In this document: positions 6,842 to 9,156 of the stretch, piece by piece
How positions within the stretch are numbered: the stretch's first letter is position 1
How the letters are laid out: each line of letters begins with the position of its first letter
Assembly: GCA_934281515.1 (NCBI GenBank)
Contig: CAKQXG010000082.1
Coordinates: 1 to 9,156, forward strand
From: an uncultured Clostridia bacterium
Lineage (GTDB): Bacteria > Bacillota > Clostridia > Christensenellales > CAG-314
Direction of reading: 5' to 3'
Length of the DNA: 9,156 nt
Made by a program: the position numbers and the translations under genes
The notes under the pieces: generated by a model
Databases searched by the model: none
Told to the model about the DNA's origin: nothing
What the model saw: the letters and a program-made list of their open reading frames with translations, nothing else

Positions 6842-7480
6842 CTACTGCGGCAGCAACCGCGGTTTGTTGGCGGCGTTGTGTCGCGCGGCATATGCCACAA
6901 ACAAACGCTCGGACGTGTCGCCGTCGCCGCAAACATAGGCTCGCAACATGCCGTCAAGCGTCACTATGTACTCCACGATTTGTGCAGCCGTATGCTCCGG
7001 GTCGGCAGCGTCGCCGTACAACACGCTGGCATATTTGCCGTTGTCGTATGTTGCGCCTACGTTGTTGAGATACATATCCTCCAGTTGCGCCAAACGGCGG
7101 TAGAACGTTCCAAAAACAGCACTTAAAATAGGGTTTTGTGTACGCGTGCTTAACGTTATCGTACATAGTGTGTGCGGTTCGTCGGACAGTTCCAAACAGT
7201 AGCGCACCTTGGGATTGTACTTGTAGGGCAGGCTTGTAATCACCTGCGCCAACGACACTTGCGCGTTGTTCACAAACTGCATAGTGCGCATACGGTCAAA
7301 CAGAGTTTCCGTTTGTTGCCACACGCGTCTGTACATATTGTCGACATTTGCCGTGCCTGTATGCTCGGACAGTATTTCGTCGATGAGCGCACTGCGCGAC
7401 ATGTTGCGTTTTGCCGCCATGCGGTCGAGCGCACCGATTACATTGTCGGTCAACAGCAAGCTGTATATGCTTTTTGACAT
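6842..7480 (-). CDS. ribbon-helix-helix domain protein of unknown function, upstream of clpB
   Basis: This is a 212-residue protein whose first 40 or so residues read as a ribbon-helix-helix (Arc/MetJ/CopG) DNA-binding fold. It has a strand S-I-Y-S-L-L-L (4-10), helix T-D-N-V-I-G-A-L-D-R-M (11-21), turn N-M-S-R-S (26-30), and second helix A-L-I-D-E-I-L-S-E-H (31-40). Residues 45-212 form a larger domain I cannot name, with S-L-P-Y-K-Y-N-P-K-V-R-Y (83-94) and R-T-Q-N-P-I-L (113-119) standing out. Similar RHH-plus-unknown-domain proteins seem common in Clostridia, but that is recollection. ATG 7480 is preferred over the 27-codon longer frame because GGGAGAAAG (7491-7483) lies directly upstream and the fold starts at this Met. 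It stops 109 bp before clpB on the same strand with no terminator between, which suggests an operon and possibly a role in controlling clpB. A nucleic-acid-binding role is inferred from the fold only. Confidence 0.85.
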   Translation of the reverse strand: MSKSIYSLLLTDNVIGALDRMAAKRNMSRSALIDEILSEHTGTANVDNMYRRVWQQTETLFDRMRTMQFVNNAQVSLAQVITSLPYKYNPKVRYCLELSDEPHTLCTITLSTRTQNPILSAVFGTFYRRLAQLEDMYLNNVGATYDNGKYASVLYGDAADPEHTAAQIVEYIVTLDGMLRAYVCGDGDTSERLFVAYAARHNAANKPRLLPQ

Positions 7481-7524
7481 AACTTTCTCCCGTAGAACTG
7501 TTTGTGACGGATTGTCAATCCGAA

Positions 7525-7565
7525 CAACATTGTTGGCGCCGACGTTGGCTCTGTTCAACATTGTT
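7525..7565. repeat. twin 10-bp repeats in the RHH gene leader, candidate operators
   Basis: CAACATTGTT occurs exactly at 7525-7534 and 7556-7565. The core AACATTGTT is palindromic except for its centre base. The start-to-start distance is 31 bp, close to three helical turns, so dimers bound to both would face the same side. They lie 45-85 bp downstream of the predicted start site (about 7609). RHH proteins usually bind such short repeated half-sites cooperatively, so autoregulation by the gene product is a reasonable hypothesis. A hairpin CGGATT-GTC-AATCCG follows at 7508-7522. Confidence 0.45.
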
Positions 7566-7615
7566 ACGTGTCTCGCACGCCGTCACAAGTCCGTCCTGCT
7601 TTTCAAATCGGCTAC

Positions 7616-7643
7616 ATTATACCACGCTTTGAAAATTTGTCAA
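7616..7643 (-). promoter_or_regulatory. sigma-A promoter of the RHH-clpB unit
   Basis: On the minus strand TTGACA (7643-7638) is followed after 16 bases by TATAAT (7621-7616); both hexamers are perfect. Transcription would begin near 7609, giving a leader of about 129 nt before ATG 7480. It is the only strong promoter I see for either this gene or clpB. Confidence 0.88.
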
Positions 7644-7644
7644 C

Positions 7645-7686
7645 AAAATTATTAACAATTTTTGCAAATTTTTAAACTTTTTTTTT
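7645..7686. promoter_or_regulatory. phased A/T tracts upstream of the RHH-clpB promoter
   Basis: T-runs on the plus strand (A-tracts for the promoter below) lie at 7659-7663, 7669-7673 and 7678-7686, with centres about 10-11 bp apart. An AAAATT lies at 7645-7650. This phasing is typical of intrinsically curved DNA, and its place just upstream of the -35 fits an UP element. Confidence 0.5.
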
Positions 7687-7905
7687 CGGACATTTTGACG
7701 GGTGCGATTTGGTAGGCGCGTCGATAAGCAGTAGAGTATGGTAGCGGTTGTTTACTTGATTATTTGTTTGACAAACGGCGGAAAAGCGACAGTAATTGTA
7801 CTGTTTTGCTTGCGTGTATTTGTTCGTCGCCCCCACCCCACCGACAAATGTAGGGTTGTTTATCGATATTATTTAACAATGTCGGTATTTTTAGGTAACT
7901 ATCAG
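7687..7905. other. 219-bp intergenic stretch, no convincing gene
   Basis: A 121-codon plus-strand frame (7738-8103) crosses this stretch and the G13 run, but its ATG has no ribosome binding site, its codons include AGG and CGA, and it matches no family I know. A C-rich patch (C5-A-C4-A-CC, 7830-7842) has the complement of the G-run that follows 70 bp later. An inverted repeat CCGACA (7841-7846) with TGTCGG (7880-7885), with TTGTT/AACAA nested inside, precedes a TATTTTT. A TTGACA at 7768-7773 lacks a good -10. Confidence 0.35.
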
Positions 7906-7936
7906 TTGACAGGGGGGGGGGGGGATGTGATAAAAT
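7906..7936 (+). promoter_or_regulatory. promoter with a G13 tract in the spacer, candidate phase-variable switch
   Basis: A perfect -35 TTGACA (7906-7911) is followed by 13 consecutive G (7912-7924), then ATGT and the -10 candidates GATAAA (7929-7934, spacer 17) or TAAAAT (7931-7936, spacer 19). Homopolymer G or C runs between -35 and -10 are the known cause of transcriptional phase variation in, for example, Neisseria porA and opc. Slippage there changes the spacer length and so promoter strength. With TAAAAT, loss of two G would give the optimal 17-base spacer. The promoter faces the membrane-protein gene at 8129 and, beyond it, the pilin-like gene. That it switches is inference. Confidence 0.55.
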
Positions 7937-7942
7937 TGTATT

Positions 7943-8128
7943 GCGTGGGAGTGGCTTTGCTCGGATTGTCGCGAACAATGCTTGCCGTTGAATTGTCTTT
8001 TGCGATTTTTTTGCGGTTTCGGTTCGGCAATACGGATGGCTCTCTCTACGTAAACAAAACTGCGAACAATGGTGCGCCTTGCCGATATTCTGTCGGGTTG
8101 TAGTAACTAATTGTTAAGGAACGTAAAA
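7943..8128 (+). promoter_or_regulatory. predicted 186-nt leader of the membrane-protein gene
   Basis: If transcription starts about seven bases after the -10, this is untranslated leader. GCGAACAATG occurs at 7971-7980 and 8062-8071; each is followed by CTTGCCG (directly in the first, after GTGCGC in the second). CGGCAA at 8025-8030 can pair with TTGCCG of either copy (7982-7987 or 8079-8084). The leader could therefore fold in two exclusive ways. No known riboswitch class is recognised. Confidence 0.3.
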
Positions 8129-8566
8129 ATGGCATTGTTGATACTGTACATCATTATCAATATAACAATTTCCATAGTGCTCGAGTGCAAAAAAGTCAGG
8201 AGCGCTTGCGTTGCGCACGGAGTTTTGTCTGTATTTACCTTGTTTATATTGTTGTTGGCAAGTGAAGTGCCTGCGGTAAAGATTTGCATGAAATCTATCA
8301 TGACCACCGACTTGTACTACACCGCACGTGCCGCGATGGATGTCGGCGGCGTTGCGATGACAGTGCCTATGGTTGTAATAGAATTGTTGCTGTCGTTGCA
8401 GTTGGCTGCCATTATCAGTTGTCTGACGGCAAAGATTGTAGACGAGGTTGTTGCCAAAAGAAATGTCGTACGCGTATTTGCAAATCCCGACGAATATGAC
8501 GACGGCTACAACAAAGCATTTTACCAACGTAAACTCTACTGCAAATTTGCGGTTTGGTTGTGTTGA
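8129..8566 (+). CDS. small membrane protein of unknown function
   Basis: I do not recognise this 145-residue protein. It has a hydrophobic N-terminus (about 2-17, possibly a first membrane segment), a second segment at about 26-50, and a long or double segment at about 70-105. A polar C-terminal tail of about 40 residues is rich in charged and aromatic residues (N-P-D-E-Y-D-D-G-Y at about 119-127) and ends in W-L-C. Codon use resembles that of the neighbouring genes, which favours the plus-strand frame over the 137-codon frame opposite it. ATG 8129 is preceded by AAGGA (8116-8120) at 8-base spacing; an upstream TTG in frame at 8111 lacks a site. It lies downstream of the G13 promoter and 164 bp upstream of the pilin-like gene on the same strand. 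Its function is unknown; a link to the neighbouring surface protein is only suggested by position. Confidence 0.7.
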   Translation: MALLILYIIINITISIVLECKKVRSACVAHGVLSVFTLFILLLASEVPAVKICMKSIMTTDLYYTARAAMDVGGVAMTVPMVVIELLLSLQLAAIISCLTAKIVDEVVAKRNVVRVFANPDEYDDGYNKAFYQRKLYCKFAVWLC

Positions 8567-8639
8567 GGGGTAGTCTGCCCTGCGGAAGATAGTGCATTCT
8601 GCACGGTTTGACTAACGCTTTGGCTGCATTATGTCAGTA

Positions 8640-8664
8640 AAAAAGCTATGCGTATACGCTTTTT
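8640..8664 (+). terminator. weak hairpin before the pilin-like gene
   Basis: AAAAAGC (8640-8646) pairs with GCTTTTT (8658-8664) around an 11-base loop, giving a T5 end on the plus strand. The stem has only two G-C pairs, so it would be leaky at best. No clear -35/-10 pair lies in the 164-bp gap (8567-8730), so the downstream gene may rely on readthrough. Confidence 0.3.
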
Positions 8665-8730
8665 GCAGACTGAATGCCTACAAAGCGACCATTTGCACAA
8701 CAAAATTACATTTTTACAGGAGAGTTTTTT

Positions 8731-9156
8731 ATGAAAACAACCAAACGCGGCTTCACGATAGTGGAGCTGGTCATTGTAATTGCCGTAATCGCTATCCTTG
8801 CGGCAGTGCTTATACCTACTTTTAGCGGACTTATCCGCAACGCACAACTTGCTGCCGACCAAGCGTTGGTCAAAAATCTTAACACCGCGCTTGCCTCGGA
8901 CGAAAACGGCAGCAGTCACCCCACAATGGACAAGGCACTGCAAGCTACCGCCGCACGCGGACTTGACGTAGCCAAGATCAAGACGACTTTCTCGGGCAAC
9001 AAAATCTTGTGGGACAGTCGCAACGATTGCTTCGTGTATCTTGACAACAGCAAAGGAACAATCAACTACATTCCCGAGTCGGAAAAGACCTCCGTCGATC
9101 AAAATAGCGAAAAGTACGTGTATTTCCAGATTGTAGACACGGCGGAAGAAGCGAAG
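8731..9156 (+). CDS. prepilin-type (type IV pilin / type II secretion pseudopilin-like) protein, 3' end outside window
   Basis: The first 142 residues are visible and the frame is open to the window edge. The N-terminus K-R-G-F-T-I-V-E-L-V-I-V-I-A-V-I-A-I-L-A is a class III (type IV) prepilin signal. Cleavage by prepilin peptidase is expected between G7 and F8, followed by N-methylation of F8, with the conserved Glu at +5 (E12) and a hydrophobic helix to about residue 30. The segment after it (R-N-A-Q-L-A-A-D-Q-A-L-V-K-N-L-N-T-A-L, 36-54) is the amphipathic continuation. Downstream, I-L-W-D-S-R-N-D-C-F-V-Y-L-D (about 92-105) resembles a conserved block in pilin-like surface proteins of gut Clostridia. 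No pilus assembly ATPase, peptidase or platform gene is in the window, so it may be an anchored or secreted surface protein made with machinery encoded elsewhere. ATG 8731 follows CAGGAGAG (8717-8724). Confidence 0.88.
   Translation, partial: MKTTKRGFTIVELVIVIAVIAILAAVLIPTFSGLIRNAQLAADQALVKNLNTALASDENGSSHPTMDKALQATAARGLDVAKIKTTFSGNKILWDSRNDCFVYLDNSKGTINYIPESEKTSVDQNSEKYVYFQIVDTAEEAK

Noticed and set aside
6733..6957. 75-codon N-terminal extension of the ClpB frame
   Set aside because: It overlaps the end of the RHH gene, has no Clp_N similarity, and the AAAGGTGG site falls directly before the ATG at 6732.
7481..7561. 27-codon N-terminal extension of the RHH protein
   Set aside because: The RHH fold and a strong GGGAGAAAG site both point to ATG 7480; the extension covers the repeat-bearing leader.
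7738..8103. 121-codon plus-strand open frame that reads through the G13 run
   Set aside because: No ribosome binding site at its ATG, rare codons, hydrophobicity explained by T-rich DNA. If it were real, the G run would instead act by translational frameshifting, so it is worth keeping in mind.
8114..8527. 137-codon minus-strand frame opposite the small membrane protein
   Set aside because: Composition rich in His, Gln, Arg and Tyr is typical of an antisense shadow; the plus-strand frame has a ribosome binding site and gene-like codons.
8631..8825. 64-codon plus-strand frame overlapping the pilin-like start
   Set aside because: Out of frame with the clear prepilin signal, no ribosome binding site, no recognisable family.

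Overview
The window looks like chromosome of an uncultured, anaerobic, Clostridia-type Firmicutes bacterium with moderate G+C. This rests on the PepV-like M20 dipeptidase, the GPH sugar symporter, the GufA-type ZIP transporter, the small ribbon-helix-helix protein beside clpB, the strong TTGACA/TATAAT promoters, the purine-rich ribosome binding sites, and the pilin-like protein at the right edge. That last protein resembles those of Christensenellales-like gut lineages, but the taxonomic placement is inference from recognition and no search was run. I see no phage, IS, CRISPR or plasmid genes.

Layout. Positions 1-480 are the C-terminal part of a dipeptidase. Positions 481-874 hold no convincing gene but end in a long, interrupted hairpin followed by nine T. 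A tRNA-Arg(ACG) lies on the minus strand (910-986) with its own terminator and a consensus promoter. Divergent from it is a GPH/MelB-type sugar:cation symporter (1285-2781). A bidirectional terminator (2828-2861) separates it from a convergent ZIP-family metal transporter (2949-3725, minus), which has a structured leader and a clear promoter. A 16-bp perfect palindrome (3981-3996) and the clpB terminator follow. The disaggregase gene clpB (4156-6732, minus) lies directly downstream of a ribbon-helix-helix (RHH) protein gene (6842-7480, minus). The two are probably one operon, read from a strong promoter at 7616-7643 with phased A-tracts upstream and twin 10-bp repeats in the leader.

The right end is read on the plus strand. 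A promoter-like element carries a run of 13 G between its -35 and -10 hexamers (7906-7936), the arrangement known from phase-variable promoters. It points at a small unknown membrane protein (8129-8566). Downstream is a prepilin-type protein (from 8731, cut by the window edge) with a classic GF-T-I-V-E cleavage and methylation motif.

How it fits together. The left half is nutrient uptake and turnover: peptide hydrolysis, sugar import and metal import. The middle is protein quality control with a candidate dedicated regulator; I see no CIRCE or CtsR box near clpB. The right end is a possible cell-surface locus. The best candidates for something undescribed are the poly-G promoter upstream of the membrane-protein/pilin pair, the RHH-clpB pairing with its repeat operators, and the switch-like leader of the ZIP gene.
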